Shown in pieces: positions 1 to 9,556 of a DNA stretch of 64,000 bases; positions within the stretch are counted from its first letter, which is position 1, and every line of letters begins with the position of its first letter. The DNA comes from Nitrosomonas sp. PY1 (GTDB lineage: Bacteria; Pseudomonadota; Gammaproteobacteria; Burkholderiales; Nitrosomonadaceae), in contig NZ_BQXC01000001.1 of assembly GCF_022836435.1 (NCBI RefSeq), positions 1,190,121 to 1,254,120 of the forward strand, written 5' to 3'. A program made the translations under genes and the position numbers. The notes under the pieces were generated by a model. It was not told the DNA's origin. It saw nothing but the letters and a program-made list of their open reading frames with translations, and ran no database searches.

Positions 1-378
1 ATGATGCATATTTAAAATATACTCAGAATGACGAAAGAAAGCGGAAATGCTGGATAATATTAAACAACTACAGCACTAGCCAGTAGCACCGATCTTTCTA
101 GCCCTCTTTTGAGAGCGCACTAGTATACATGTTAATCCATGTAAAAAAAGACTATCGAAGGGATTGAAGATTGTCAACTACTATTATGTCAGTGTTGTAA
201 ATGAAAAATAAGTAGTGGCTTACTTTATGCTGATAATGGGCAAATTAGAGCGCTTATGATGCGGTAAGAGCTTGAGATGTAAATGTATAATAAATTATTC
301 ATCTCGCTTGCTTTGCTTGTTGATTAGCTCAAATGTTAGATGATTCAATAAAGAATAAAAATCAATCGGTCGGAATTT
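1..378. other. Non-coding 5' edge of the window
   Basis: No reading frame with family resemblance is visible in this AT-rich stretch on either strand. A TATAAT hexamer lies at 286-291, about 90 bases before xth, but I find no convincing -35 hexamer at the right distance. It may hold the xth promoter and the end of an upstream transcript. Confidence 0.4.
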
Positions 379-1152
379 ATGAAAATTGCAACCTGGAACG
401 TCAATTCACTCAAAGTAAGATTGCCGCATGTCGTAGATTGGCTAGCCAGTCATCAACCTGAAATCCTGTGCTTGCAAGAAACGAAGTTAATCGACGATAA
501 CTTTCCACACGACGAAATCCGCGCACTTGGTTATCACTGTTTGTTTAATGGACAAAAGACTTATAATGGCGTAGCGATTATAAGCCAGCAATCCGGGACT
601 GATATGGTTTCCGATATTCCACAGTTTTGCGATGAACAAAGGCGAGTCATTGCTGCCACATATGGTGATTTACGGATTGTTTGCGTCTATGTACCTAATG
701 GTGAATCGTTGGAATCACAGAAATATCAATATAAATTACAATGGTTACATGCGCTTAAAGGCTGGCTAGAGCAAGAATTATGTCAATATAGCCGATTGAT
801 TGTATTGGGTGATTTTAATATTGCACCCGAAGATCGCGATGTCTATGATCCCGATGCCTGGCATGACAAGGTGTTATGTAGCGAGCCGGAACGCGATGCC
901 TTTAAACGGTTGCTGAGCATGGGGTTACAAGATAGTTTTCGTTTGTTTGATCAAGTTGAGAAATCCTATACGTGGTGGGATTATCGTATGATGGCTTTTC
1001 GTTTGAATCGAGGATTGCGAATTGATCACATTTTGATTAGTGATGCATTGGCTGAAGATTGCGTAGCTTGTACTATTGATAAGCAACCACGAAAACTAGA
1101 GCGGCCTTCGGATCACGCGCCAGTCATTGTTGAGATTGTTATCAAGGGGTAG
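379..1152 (+). CDS. xth: Exodeoxyribonuclease III (AP endonuclease)
   Basis: Base-excision repair enzyme of the EEP (endonuclease/exonuclease/phosphatase) fold. It cuts DNA 5' of abasic sites and degrades 3' ends of duplex DNA. At 257 residues it has the normal family length. Visible motifs are WNVNSLK near residue 6, LQETKL with the metal-binding Glu34, the GDFNIAP block with Asp145 and Asn147, YTWWDYR at 197-203, RIDHILIS, and the terminal SDHAP with the catalytic Asp245-His246 pair. It stands alone and converges on the DUF4124 gene behind it with an 11-base overlap of the 3' ends. Assignment to the ExoIII branch is firm; XthA versus another ExoIII paralogue cannot be decided here. Confidence 0.93.
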   Translation: MKIATWNVNSLKVRLPHVVDWLASHQPEILCLQETKLIDDNFPHDEIRALGYHCLFNGQKTYNGVAIISQQSGTDMVSDIPQFCDEQRRVIAATYGDLRIVCVYVPNGESLESQKYQYKLQWLHALKGWLEQELCQYSRLIVLGDFNIAPEDRDVYDPDAWHDKVLCSEPERDAFKRLLSMGLQDSFRLFDQVEKSYTWWDYRMMAFRLNRGLRIDHILISDALAEDCVACTIDKQPRKLERPSDHAPVIVEIVIKG

Positions 1153-1627
1153 GTTTTGTAGAATCTTGTTTTTTTTCGACTAGGCCTTGCATTTCGCTGC
1201 GTAATGCGTTGAGACTATTTTCTCGGGTCTGTATTTCTTTCCGAAGGTGTTCGACTCGATCAAGATATCGTTGATAGTTACGTTCACTACCTAACCGATC
1301 AGGAACACCGTCCTTATACTCTTCCTTGACTTCATTCAAACGTTTTTCTTCTTCGGTGATTTTACTTTGCAATTGACTACGTTGCTCTTCAAATTTCATT
1401 GATTCTCTGCGTTGTATGATGCGCTCATCGATACTGCCGGAGTTTGTTGGGGGAGGCATGACCACGATAGGCTGCAGGTCAAGTTGTTTTGCGTTGGTGG
1501 AAGGAATATTGGAATAAGTGACTTTGCCGTTTTGATCGACGTGTTTGTAAATACCCGCTTGTACCGTATTAATAAGTAAAGTGGAACCAATCGATAGACA
1601 AAATACGAGGAATTTGTTTTTTAGCAT
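1142..1627 (-). CDS. DUF4124 periplasmic protein with coiled coil
   Basis: This 161-residue exported protein starts with a Sec signal peptide (about residues 1-24, ending VQA). A DUF4124 module follows, with the typical IYKHVDQNGKVTYSN pattern, and then a long charged helical stretch (about residues 70-150) that should form a coiled coil. DUF4124 has no established biochemical role. The next gene upstream, 34 bases away on the same strand, encodes a paralogue with the same architecture, so the pair probably arose by duplication and is co-transcribed. The 3' end overlaps that of xth. The family call is solid; the function is unknown. Confidence 0.8.
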   Translation of the reverse strand: MLKNKFLVFCLSIGSTLLINTVQAGIYKHVDQNGKVTYSNIPSTNAKQLDLQPIVVMPPPTNSGSIDERIIQRRESMKFEEQRSQLQSKITEEEKRLNEVKEEYKDGVPDRLGSERNYQRYLDRVEHLRKEIQTRENSLNALRSEMQGLVEKKQDSTKPTP

Positions 1628-1661
1628 GGTACCTATTGGGTCACAAGCGGCATTTAAAAAA

Positions 1662-2117
1662 TTATAATCTGGAAAGTTCTTTTTTTAGAGCAGAGATGTT
1701 TCGTTGATGCAGAAATAACTTGCTTTTAAGTTGCGCAATTTTACCGTCTTGAAGGTTATCATCGCTCTGGCTGATTTGCGATAACGATTGCTTAGTATCG
1801 GAAAGCAGTTTGTTCTCAGTGTGCAATTCTTTTTCTAGGATTTGTCGCCGCGTTCCATCGCGCTCTTTCTGAGCATTGTTTTTAATAGTGCTGGGTGCAT
1901 TGACTGGTTTTTGGACTAAGGTATTTGCGGTATGAGTATTGGCACTCCCGGAAAAAGAGGCAAGATTGACTTTCTGCGCATGACGTGCCGGACGATTGGT
2001 AAACGTAACATTGCCATCTTTGTCGACTAGCTTGTAAATTTCTTTTCCAGCGACTGCAATGGATGCAAATCCCAAAAGCGTTGTTACGAAAATTACAGAT
2101 AAGTCTATGATTCTCAT
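1662..2117 (-). CDS. DUF4124 periplasmic protein, paralogue of the next gene
   Basis: A 151-residue exported protein. It has a signal peptide (about residues 1-23, ending AVA), then the DUF4124 signature IYKLVDKDGNVTFTNRP, a Ser/Asn/Thr-rich linker, and a C-terminal helical segment from about residue 85 rich in Lys, Glu, Leu and Gln, probably coiled coil. It lies upstream of the second DUF4124 gene, 34 bases apart on the same strand, and downstream of glnA. Sequence identity between the two is confined mainly to the DUF4124 motif, so the duplication is old. No function can be assigned. Confidence 0.78.
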   Translation of the reverse strand: MRIIDLSVIFVTTLLGFASIAVAGKEIYKLVDKDGNVTFTNRPARHAQKVNLASFSGSANTHTANTLVQKPVNAPSTIKNNAQKERDGTRRQILEKELHTENKLLSDTKQSLSQISQSDDNLQDGKIAQLKSKLFLHQRNISALKKELSRL

Positions 2118-2254
2118 ATCATTTAACGAAGATTCTATGAGTTAGAATGTCTAATATCTATGGTGTCAATATATCAACTTTTTCTTGAGTGTAAAGTAAA
2201 AAATAGCAAAAGAAAACTTCCTGATATTACAGCTTTAAAAAAATTAATGGTGTA

Positions 2255-3664
2255 TTACAAGCTATAATACAGTTCAAATTCAACTGGATGCGTGGTCATA
2301 CGCAAGCGTGTAACTTCCGCCATTTTAAGTTGAATGTAGGCGTCAATCATGTCATTGGAAAAAACACTGCCACGCGTCAGAAAATCGCGATCTTTATCTA
2401 AACAATCGAGTGCTTCATCTAATGACGCACAAACGTTTGGAACTTTAGCAGCTTCCTCAGGTGGTAAGTCATATAGATTTTTACCCATCGGATCACCAGG
2501 ATGTATTTTATTCTGAATGCCATCTAGTCCGGCCATCATAAGCGCGGTAAAAGCTAAATAAGGATTGGCCATTGGGTCGGGAAAGCGTACTTCAATGCGC
2601 CGTCCTTTTGGGCTGCTGGTATGAGGGATGCGAATAGCGGCTGAACGGTTACTGGCTGAATAGGCTAAATTGACAGGTGCTTCAAAACCGGGAACCAAGC
2701 GTTTATAAGAATTAGTGCTGGGATTGGTAATAGCGTTTAGCGCTTTGGCATGTTTCAGAATACCGCCAATATAGTAAAGCGCCAATTCGGACAAACCTGC
2801 ATAACCATTTCCTGAGAAAAGATTTTTGCCATCTTTCCAAATAGATTGATGCACGTGCATACCGGAGCCATTATCACCGACGATCGGTTTAGGCATAAAT
2901 GTGGCGGTTTTACCATACGAGTGCGCTACATTGTGTACGACATACTTTAGTATTTGGCTCCAATCGGCTCGTTTGACCAGGGTATTGAAGTTTGTACCAA
3001 TTTCGCATTGTCCTGCGGTAGCGACTTCGTGATGATGAACTTCCACGCCAATTCCCATTTCTTCTAAGGCAAGGCACATAGCGGAGCGTATATCCTGCAG
3101 TGAATCGACAGGTGGAACGGGAAGGTAACCACCTTTTACAACCGGGCGGTGACCTGTATTGGCGCTATCGTATTTGTTGCCGGAACTCCAAGCTGCTTCT
3201 TCAGATTCGATTTTTACCGAGCATCCCGATATATCAATGTTCCAGCGAATCGAGTCAAAAATAAAAAACTCCGGTTCCGGGCCAAAGTAGGCCACATCAC
3301 CGATACCAGTTGATTTTAAATAGGTCTCTGCACGTTTTGCGAGCGAACGAGGATCGCGGTTATAGCCTTTTCCATCTGCGGGTTCAACTACATCACAGGT
3401 GATGAACAAGGTGGGCTCATCCATGAATGGGTCCATATTGGTCGTATCTGGATCCGGCATTAGCAGCATATCAGAAGCTTGAATACCTTTCCAGCCACCG
3501 ATCGAAGAACCATCAAACGGATGACCGTCTTCAAACTTATCGGCATCAAAGGTGTGTGCAGGTACGGTAATATGGTGTTCTTTACCATTCGTATCGGTAA
3601 AGCGCAGATCAACAAACTTAACATCATTGTCTTGAATTAATTTCAAAACATCAGCTACAGCCAT
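2255..3664 (-). CDS. glnA: Glutamine synthetase type I
   Basis: Catalyses ATP-dependent condensation of ammonium and glutamate to glutamine, the main entry of ammonium into biomass. The 469-residue length equals that of classical GSI-beta dodecamer subunits. Visible blocks are [12 protein letters not shown] near the N-terminus, [41 protein letters not shown] and RIEVRFPDP. The NLYDLPPEE segment contains the tyrosine that GlnE adenylylates, so post-translational control is expected. I chose the ATG at 3664 over an in-frame TTG four codons upstream because GGAG lies six bases before this ATG. No ntrB or ntrC gene follows. The 250-base upstream region carries two short inverted repeats. Confidence 0.96.
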   Translation of the reverse strand: MAVADVLKLIQDNDVKFVDLRFTDTNGKEHHITVPAHTFDADKFEDGHPFDGSSIGGWKGIQASDMLLMPDPDTTNMDPFMDEPTLFITCDVVEPADGKGYNRDPRSLAKRAETYLKSTGIGDVAYFGPEPEFFIFDSIRWNIDISGCSVKIESEEAAWSSGNKYDSANTGHRPVVKGGYLPVPPVDSLQDIRSAMCLALEEMGIGVEVHHHEVATAGQCEIGTNFNTLVKRADWSQILKYVVHNVAHSYGKTATFMPKPIVGDNGSGMHVHQSIWKDGKNLFSGNGYAGLSELALYYIGGILKHAKALNAITNPSTNSYKRLVPGFEAPVNLAYSASNRSAAIRIPHTSSPKGRRIEVRFPDPMANPYLAFTALMMAGLDGIQNKIHPGDPMGKNLYDLPPEEAAKVPNVCASLDEALDCLDKDRDFLTRGSVFSNDMIDAYIQLKMAEVTRLRMTTHPVEFELYYSL

Positions 3665-3679
3665 TTTTTTCTCCAAAGA

Positions 3680-3776
3680 GCATTGTGCAATGCGTTCAAC
3701 AAAGAATTAAAACGTGTGATTATACCAGCATGTCAGCGTAAATGATTTGTGTGCGTATCATTCTGTGCAATAGCAC
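3680..3776. promoter_or_regulatory. Paired inverted repeats upstream of glnA
   Basis: The glnA-recQ intergenic region contains a perfect 14-base palindrome GCATTGTGCAATGC at 3680-3693, and a second symmetric element GTGCAATAGCAC about 80 bases away, around 3765-3776. Both share the core TGTGCAAT. A TATAAT hexamer on the minus strand lies at 3719-3724, between them. The arrangement could be an operator for nitrogen control of glnA, but I do not see a proper sigma-54 -24/-12 element (GG-N10-GC), so NtrC control is not demonstrated. Confidence 0.3.
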
Positions 3777-3931
3777 TGTAAAAGTCGTCTTTTTTTGCAT
3801 GAATTAGGACTATATAAGACAGAATATTGTAAGATCGCGAGCAGATGAGCAGCAAATTGTGTTGTGCTGGATTGTCGTTAAATCGTTGCATCGTTGAATT
3901 GGAAGAACAATAGTGTTTGAATTTTGCCCGC

Positions 3932-5449
3932 ATGTCCAGAGCGCTTAGTATTCTCAATAAGATTTTTGGTTATTCGTCTTTCCGTGGGCAGCAAGCAGAG
4001 GTAATTGACTATGTTGCCACAGGTGGTGATTGCTTGGTTCTCATGCCGACCGGTGGCGGAAAATCACTGTGTTATCAAATTCCTGCTTTGCTACGTCCGG
4101 GTGTTGCGATTGTTGTTTCTCCCCTAATTGCATTAATGCAAAATCAGGTTGCTGCATTGAATGAAATGGGTGTGCGTGCTGCAGCGTTGAATTCATCACT
4201 GTTGTTTGAGGAAGCTGCACGGATAGAACAACAGTTATTGGCACAGCGCTATGATTTATTGTATATCGCGCCAGAACGTTTGTTGGCGCCCCGGTTTTTG
4301 CGTCTTATCGAGCGAACGCCCATCGCATTGTTTGCTATTGATGAAGCCCATTGCGTTTCGCAGTGGGGACATGATTTTCGTCCTGAATACGGCCAATTAT
4401 ATGTATTGCATCAACGTTTTCCTTTGGTTCCGCGAATTGCTTTGACTGCCACGGCTGATTTGGATACGCGCCAAGAAATCATTGAGCGGCTGGGATTGAA
4501 AGATGCCAGGGTATTTATCGATAGCTTCGATCGCCCCAATATTCGCTATCAAGTAGTCGATAAATCCAACAGTCGTATGCAGTTGCTGAATTTTATCCAA
4601 TCGCAACATGCGAATGAAGCTGGAATTGTATATTGTGCTTCACGTAAAAGGGTTGAGGAAATTACAGCATGGTTGGCCGATCAAGGTATGCGAGTAGTTG
4701 CTTATCACGCCGGTATGGAAATGTCGCAACGTCGGTCAAACCAAGAAAGATTCTTGCAGGAAGAAGGTGTGATCATGGTGGCGACTATCGCTTTCGGGAT
4801 GGGAATCGACAAGCCAAATGTACGTTTTGTTGCGCACTTGGATTTACCAAAAAGTGTAGAAGGTTATTATCAGGAAACGGGGCGAGCGGGGCGTGATGGT
4901 CGTATGGCTAATGCTTGGATGACATATGGATTGAATGATGTTATCAATCGTCGTCGTATGATCGAAGAATCCCAAGCACATTTCAAATTTAAGCAAGTTG
5001 CAGTGCAGAAATTGCAAGCAATGTTAACGCTATGCGAAGCCACCACATGCCGTCGTTTACAAATGCTGCGTTATTTTGGTGATAATACGGTAACCGAGTC
5101 GTGCGGGAATTGTGACGTTTGCTTGAATCCTCCGCAAGTATGGGATGCAACGATTGCTGTACAGAAGGCGCTTTCATGTGTTTATCGCACCGGACAGATG
5201 TTTGGTGTCGGGCATTTGGTGGATGTTTTGCGCGGTAATTTAACCGCACATGTTAAAGAGTGGCAACACGACACCTTAAGTACTTTTGCAATCGGTGAGG
5301 ATTTACCCGGAAAAACCTGGCGATCGATATTCCGCCAATTGGTCGCATTAGGGTTATTGACAATCGATAGCGAAGGTTATGGTGTCTTACGTCTTACAGA
5401 GGCTAGCCGCGTAGTACTGAGAGGAAAGCAAACAGTGTATTTACGTTAA
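3932..5449 (+). CDS. recQ: ATP-dependent DNA helicase RecQ, HRDC-less form
   Basis: A 3'-5' superfamily-2 helicase acting in recombination and replication-fork repair. The 505-residue protein has the N-terminal [10 protein letters not shown] motif 0, a Walker A TGGGKS at about residues 40-45, DEAH near 137-140, the aromatic-rich loop [11 protein letters not shown], the helicase C motif [10 protein letters not shown], and the zinc site formed by [12 protein letters not shown] and CGNCDVC. A winged-helix RQC domain follows. The protein stops right after RQC, so the HRDC domain found in E. coli RecQ (609 residues) is absent, and only 89 bases separate the stop from the next gene. I prefer the ATG at 3932, which begins MSRAL as in relatives, over a TTG at 3917. 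Confidence 0.93.
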   Translation: MSRALSILNKIFGYSSFRGQQAEVIDYVATGGDCLVLMPTGGGKSLCYQIPALLRPGVAIVVSPLIALMQNQVAALNEMGVRAAALNSSLLFEEAARIEQQLLAQRYDLLYIAPERLLAPRFLRLIERTPIALFAIDEAHCVSQWGHDFRPEYGQLYVLHQRFPLVPRIALTATADLDTRQEIIERLGLKDARVFIDSFDRPNIRYQVVDKSNSRMQLLNFIQSQHANEAGIVYCASRKRVEEITAWLADQGMRVVAYHAGMEMSQRRSNQERFLQEEGVIMVATIAFGMGIDKPNVRFVAHLDLPKSVEGYYQETGRAGRDGRMANAWMTYGLNDVINRRRMIEESQAHFKFKQVAVQKLQAMLTLCEATTCRRLQMLRYFGDNTVTESCGNCDVCLNPPQVWDATIAVQKALSCVYRTGQMFGVGHLVDVLRGNLTAHVKEWQHDTLSTFAIGEDLPGKTWRSIFRQLVALGLLTIDSEGYGVLRLTEASRVVLRGKQTVYLR

Positions 5450-5538
5450 GATAAATTAGATAAAACGATATTCATCTTTCCGTATAAATTAATAGCTGTA
5501 AGCTCGATAAATTTCACAGTCGTATGATATGAAGCGAA

Positions 5539-5937
5539 TTACCGGGGATTGCTCCGGTTTGATGGGTTTATTTTTACTTCTTCAATGATTTGCGCGTCTT
5601 CAATCACGCTGGATTGTTTAGAGTGAGCGGATGATGCGGCATCGCCCCAATCTTCCTCAGCGTGTTCTTTAGAGCGATTGAATTGGTTATGTTTTCTGCG
5701 TAACCACCAGATTCGCGCGCCTATGAAAGTTGCGGCGGCTGCAAATAGGGCTAGAAATGCGGCAAAAAAGAAGAAGCCGATCATGGTCATCACGATCGCC
5801 GCAGGGATCAGTAACGCATAAGTAATCCAGCGGTTGGTAGAGAAAATGGGGGGGCGTCCGGTTGCATTGGTTCCCGAATCATGAGCATCATTACTCAATA
5901 TTCTGTGGATGATAATTCTTCTTGGGTCGTGGTTCAT
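5539..5937 (-). CDS. Small membrane protein of unknown function
   Basis: A 132-residue protein I do not recognise. The N-terminal 35 residues are polar. Residues about 37-80 are strongly hydrophobic and likely form two closely spaced membrane segments, ending in a WWLRRKH positive cluster. The last 50 residues are charged and probably disordered. The start codon overlaps the stop of pepP in an ATGA arrangement, so its translation is likely coupled to pepP and it closes the amgK-murU-pepP transcript. Confidence 0.65.
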   Translation of the reverse strand: MNHDPRRIIIHRILSNDAHDSGTNATGRPPIFSTNRWITYALLIPAAIVMTMIGFFFFAAFLALFAAAATFIGARIWWLRRKHNQFNRSKEHAEEDWGDAASSAHSKQSSVIEDAQIIEEVKINPSNRSNPR

Positions 5938-7259
5938 TGCATTAGCTCCTCTATGTCAGCGATGGTTTTAGGTGCTGCTGCGGTTAATATATGGTGATCG
6001 CTTGCAGTTACAACAACATCGTCTTCTATTCGAATACCGATATTCCAAAAATGTTCCGCAACTTTGTCATCTGCTCGAATGTAACATCCGGGTTCTACCG
6101 TCAAAACCATGCCTGATTGCAATGCGCGCCATGCACCGTATTGCTTATATTGACCTGCATCATGTACATCCATACCTAACCAGTGCCCGGTGCGATGCAT
6201 GTAAAAACGTTTGTAGTCCTCGGATTCTAGCACGGCATCGAGGCTGCCATGACACAGACCTAAATCAATAAAGCCTTGCGCTAAAACTCGTAATGCTGCC
6301 TGATGCGGGTCATTCCATAGATTTCCTGGTTTTACCTGCGCAATAGCAGCGGTCTGTGCATTTAACACCAGTTGATAAATATCCTTTTGCGCCGCAGAGA
6401 ACTTTCCATTGATTGGAAAAGTGCGGGTAATGTCCGAAGCATAACCATGCAATTCACACCCGGCATCAATCAATAACAAATCACCGGATTTCAATTTTGC
6501 AGTATTTTCGACATAATGCAATACACACGCATTGGCGCCACCGGCAACGATCGACGTGTAAGCTGGAAAGCGGGCGCCTAGCCGATTGAAGGTATAAAGC
6601 AACTCGGCTTCAATTTCGTATTCGTATTTATCCGGCTTTGTTGTTTGCATGGCGCACTGATGCGCTTGTACGGAAATGTTGGCAGCTTCTTGTATTACTT
6701 GTAGTTCTTCGCTGCTTTTGATCAAACGCATTTCATCCAGAATAACGCGGCAATCTGTGATTCTTTCCGGTGCCATCACGCCAGTGCGGATTTGATCGCG
6801 AACTTGATTCATCCAGCGGATTACCCGTTGATCCCAGGAGGAGTCATGCCCCAATGCAGTATAAATAACCGTTTGATTTGCTAGTAAAGTGGGCAGTATT
6901 TCATCCAATTGCGTAACCGGATAGGTTTCATCAAAACTAAAGACTTCTTTGGCTGCTTCAGGGCCATAGCGATATCCATCCCAGATTTCCCGTTCTTTGT
7001 CTTTCGCGCGGCAAAATAGAATATGTTTTTCCGGTGCCTTGTCTGTCTTTGCAACGATAACTAGCACTGCTTCTGGTTCGGTGAAGCCACTCAAATAATA
7101 GAAGTAGCTATCGAAACGATAGGGGTAGTGCGCGTCACGATTACGTATTCGTTCTGGTGCCGTTGGAATGACCGCAATCCCCGTTTGCATATGCTGAGCA
7201 AACAATTGACGACGTTTAAGATAAGATTGAGTGGGTATCGTGAAGGTTTGCATAGTCAT
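5934..7259 (-). CDS. pepP: Xaa-Pro aminopeptidase (M24B)
   Basis: Cytosolic metallopeptidase that removes an N-terminal residue preceding proline. The 441-residue length fits E. coli PepP. The N-terminal creatinase-like domain (about 1-170) includes RNRDAHYPYRFDSYFYYL. The pita-bread catalytic domain shows the metal ligands in LLIDAGCELHGYASDITR (two Asp), HRTGHWLGMDVHD (His), VEPGCYI (Glu) and GIRIEDDVVV (Glu). In many betaproteobacteria pepP is followed by ubiH-type genes; here it is followed by a small membrane protein with a four-base overlap. It lies 21 bases behind murU, so it is probably in the same operon. Confidence 0.94.
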   Translation of the reverse strand: MTMQTFTIPTQSYLKRRQLFAQHMQTGIAVIPTAPERIRNRDAHYPYRFDSYFYYLSGFTEPEAVLVIVAKTDKAPEKHILFCRAKDKEREIWDGYRYGPEAAKEVFSFDETYPVTQLDEILPTLLANQTVIYTALGHDSSWDQRVIRWMNQVRDQIRTGVMAPERITDCRVILDEMRLIKSSEELQVIQEAANISVQAHQCAMQTTKPDKYEYEIEAELLYTFNRLGARFPAYTSIVAGGANACVLHYVENTAKLKSGDLLLIDAGCELHGYASDITRTFPINGKFSAAQKDIYQLVLNAQTAAIAQVKPGNLWNDPHQAALRVLAQGFIDLGLCHGSLDAVLESEDYKRFYMHRTGHWLGMDVHDAGQYKQYGAWRALQSGMVLTVEPGCYIRADDKVAEHFWNIGIRIEDDVVVTASDHHILTAAAPKTIADIEELMQ

Positions 7260-7280
7260 TAATATGAGTAAATGGATCGG

Positions 7281-8018
7281 TTATGATTGTGCCTGTGTTT
7301 TCAGGCGATTGTCCAATTGTTGCAGGCGTTCAGGGGTACCTACATCGATCCATCGACCAGGAAAGTATTCGCCGGTTACCTGGTTATTTTGCATAGCTTG
7401 GCGTAACAGTGGTGCCAATTTTGCAGCTTCACCTGATGCAACGGTATGAAAAAATTGCGGTCGGTACAGACCGATGCCACTAAATGTAAGCCTCTTTGTT
7501 TCTGCTGAGGTAACATATCCATGCTGCAAAGAAAAATCACCCTCTGGATGATGTTCGGGATTATCTACCAAGATAAGATGCGCTAACCTTTGTTTTGTAT
7601 GTGCTTGCATGCTATCCAGTGTGGCGCGTAGTAGCGCGTAATCAAATTCGCAATAAATATCGCCATTCACTACTAGAAAAGGCATTGTTTGTTGAGGATT
7701 GCTGAGTAAATGCATTGCATTGGCAATGCCGCCGGCTGTTTCGAGTACGGATGTTTCCGGTGAGTAGCGAATATGAATGCCATATTGGTTGCCATTTCCC
7801 AAAGCCTCTTCGATCATTGCGCCGAGATAAGCATGATTGATGACAATATCCATAAATCCTGCACGTGCCAGATTAAAAATTTGATATTCGATCAAGGCAT
7901 ATTTGCCAGCTTTCAGTAATGGTTTGGGTAAATTATCGGTTAACGGGCGCATGCGCTTTCCTTGTCCGGCTGCTAGGATCATTGCACGGTAAGGATTATG
8001 GCTAAAATGTGTAGCCAA
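7281..8018 (-). CDS. murU: N-acetylmuramate-1-phosphate uridylyltransferase
   Basis: Nucleotidyltransferase converting MurNAc-1-phosphate and UTP to UDP-MurNAc in the anabolic recycling route described in Pseudomonas, which bypasses the fosfomycin-sensitive MurA step. The protein has the sugar-nucleotide pyrophosphorylase signature AAGQGKRMRPLT and the PKPL motif. VNGDIYCEFDY carries the metal-binding Asp, NPEHHPEGDF is characteristic of MurU, and the end reads GRWIDVGTPERL. The longest frame begins at a TTG and gives 245 residues; an in-frame ATG at 7985 would remove residues normally preceding the first beta strand, so I keep the TTG. It overlaps amgK by 17 bases, which strengthens the call. 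Confidence 0.88.
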   Translation of the reverse strand: MATHFSHNPYRAMILAAGQGKRMRPLTDNLPKPLLKAGKYALIEYQIFNLARAGFMDIVINHAYLGAMIEEALGNGNQYGIHIRYSPETSVLETAGGIANAMHLLSNPQQTMPFLVVNGDIYCEFDYALLRATLDSMQAHTKQRLAHLILVDNPEHHPEGDFSLQHGYVTSAETKRLTFSGIGLYRPQFFHTVASGEAAKLAPLLRQAMQNNQVTGEYFPGRWIDVGTPERLQQLDNRLKTQAQS

Positions 8019-9006
8019 TTTTTGACTCTGGGGTTACAGGATGCAATTCATCGAGTAAACTTAACAGTGGTCTTAGTTCGTGATAACGATCACAGGTTTT
8101 TTGCAAGTATTTTAGTACCAGTGGCATGTCATTGAGATAATTGGATTTATCGTCACGATAATTGAGTCGAGCAAAAATGCCCAATACTTTTAGGTGGCGC
8201 TGTACACCCATCCATTCGAAATCTCGGTAGAAGGCTGAGAAATCGGTTGTTACAGGCAAATTTGCTTGGCGCGCTTTTTCCCAATAGCGGATTACCCAAT
8301 CGAGAATATGTTCTTCATCCCAACTAATATAAGCATCTTTTAATAGGGATACCAAGTCATAGGTAATTGGGCCAAGAACCGCATCTTGGAAATCAATAAT
8401 GCCGGGATTGGGCGAGGTTACCATTAGATTGCGCGAATGATAGTCGCGATGGACTAGCACTTTGGGTTGGGCGAGATTATTTTGCAGGATTTGATTAAAA
8501 ATATTTTCTAGCATCGCTTTTTGCTTGGTAGACAAATCAGCTTGTAGATGTTTGGTAATATACCAATCGGGAAATAAGCTTAATTCCCTACGTAATAATG
8601 TTTCATCGTAATCTGGCAAGCTGAGGGCTTGCAATGATAATTGCATTTTGACTAATGCATCAGTTGCATCACTATACAATTGACTAGCTTGATCGGTATC
8701 TTGCGTCAGTATTTGCAGGTAAGTTGTATGACCAAGATCGGAAAGCAGTACAAATCCCTGCGCTAAATCGTATGACCATATTTTGGGTACATGCACTCCG
8801 GTTGCCGCAAGCATGCTGGCGACTTGTAAAAAAGGCTTACAGTCTTCTTGCTGGGGAGGAGCATCCATAACTATCCAGGTCTTATCGTCTAGAAACATAC
8901 GGAAATAACGGCGGAAGCTCGCATCAGCGGATGCTGGCTGCAAAGTGAAATTTCTCTCTGGGAATTGTGCTTTAAGCCAGCTTTCTAATAGATATTGACG
9001 CTCCAT
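8002..9006 (-). CDS. amgK: N-acetylmuramate/N-acetylglucosamine kinase
   Basis: An aminoglycoside-phosphotransferase-fold sugar kinase that phosphorylates the anomeric carbon of MurNAc for MurU. The 334-residue protein shows an N-terminal lobe with ASADASFRRYFR, a hinge around LLSDLG, the catalytic loop VLVHRDYHSRNLMV (Asp and Asn ligands) and the metal-binding GIIDFQDAVLGP. The end overlaps murU, the same pairing as in Pseudomonas. In proteobacteria this kinase is often annotated only as a phosphotransferase; the adjacency to murU makes the peptidoglycan-recycling role the best reading. Confidence 0.88.
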   Translation of the reverse strand: MERQYLLESWLKAQFPERNFTLQPASADASFRRYFRMFLDDKTWIVMDAPPQQEDCKPFLQVASMLAATGVHVPKIWSYDLAQGFVLLSDLGHTTYLQILTQDTDQASQLYSDATDALVKMQLSLQALSLPDYDETLLRRELSLFPDWYITKHLQADLSTKQKAMLENIFNQILQNNLAQPKVLVHRDYHSRNLMVTSPNPGIIDFQDAVLGPITYDLVSLLKDAYISWDEEHILDWVIRYWEKARQANLPVTTDFSAFYRDFEWMGVQRHLKVLGIFARLNYRDDKSNYLNDMPLVLKYLQKTCDRYHELRPLLSLLDELHPVTPESKIGYTF

Positions 9007-9192
9007 AAGTGTATCTTATTGGGTAATGAATATGAGGGAAGCTAAGAAAGTCATCAAATAAATTTTAATGTTTTAAACTGGCATGGCAGAATAGACCATC
9101 CATAACAATAGATTATGGGATTTTATCACGGTGACCTATGGCTAATGCACGAAATTGGTATATCAGTATGATAAGAATAGAGGAGAATGTTA

Positions 9193-9486
9193 ATGTTAAA
9201 TAAAAATGTGATCGATGAAATCAACGCCAAAGTAAGCGAAATTTTTCATAACAGCCCCGTAAAAGATATCGAGAAAAATGTTAAGGTATTATTGTCAGGT
9301 GCCTTTACTCGCCTTGATTTAGTTACGCGCAGTGAATTTGAGATTCAGCAGGAAGTCTTGCAACGCACTCGTGAAAAATTAATCATTCTTGAGGCTAAAG
9401 TCGCTGCATTGGAAGAAAGAGTTAGGCAATCGACATCGCACTCTGTCGATGCAAATAATGCGACAGAAATACGGTCGCATCAATAA
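9193..9486 (+). CDS. ubiK: Ubiquinone biosynthesis accessory factor UbiK
   Basis: A small helical protein that helps assemble the soluble Ubi complex for ubiquinone synthesis under oxygen. It has 97 residues, with an N-terminal amphipathic region, the DLVTRSEFEIQ motif and a C-terminal coiled coil LEAKVAALEERV, all typical of the YqiC/BMFP family. Two in-frame ATGs compete. The second at 9193 is chosen because AGGAG at 9181-9185 lies seven bases upstream, while the ATG at 9187 would be only one base away. comM follows 70 bases later on the same strand, a common neighbourhood in betaproteobacteria. Confidence 0.88.
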   Translation: MLNKNVIDEINAKVSEIFHNSPVKDIEKNVKVLLSGAFTRLDLVTRSEFEIQQEVLQRTREKLIILEAKVAALEERVRQSTSHSVDANNATEIRSHQ

Positions 9487-9556
9487 CGCGCGTATCGGCC
9501 TTATTTGCAAAACTAATATTAAACCTGCTTTAAATTATTTGCAGGCGTAGCGCCTT

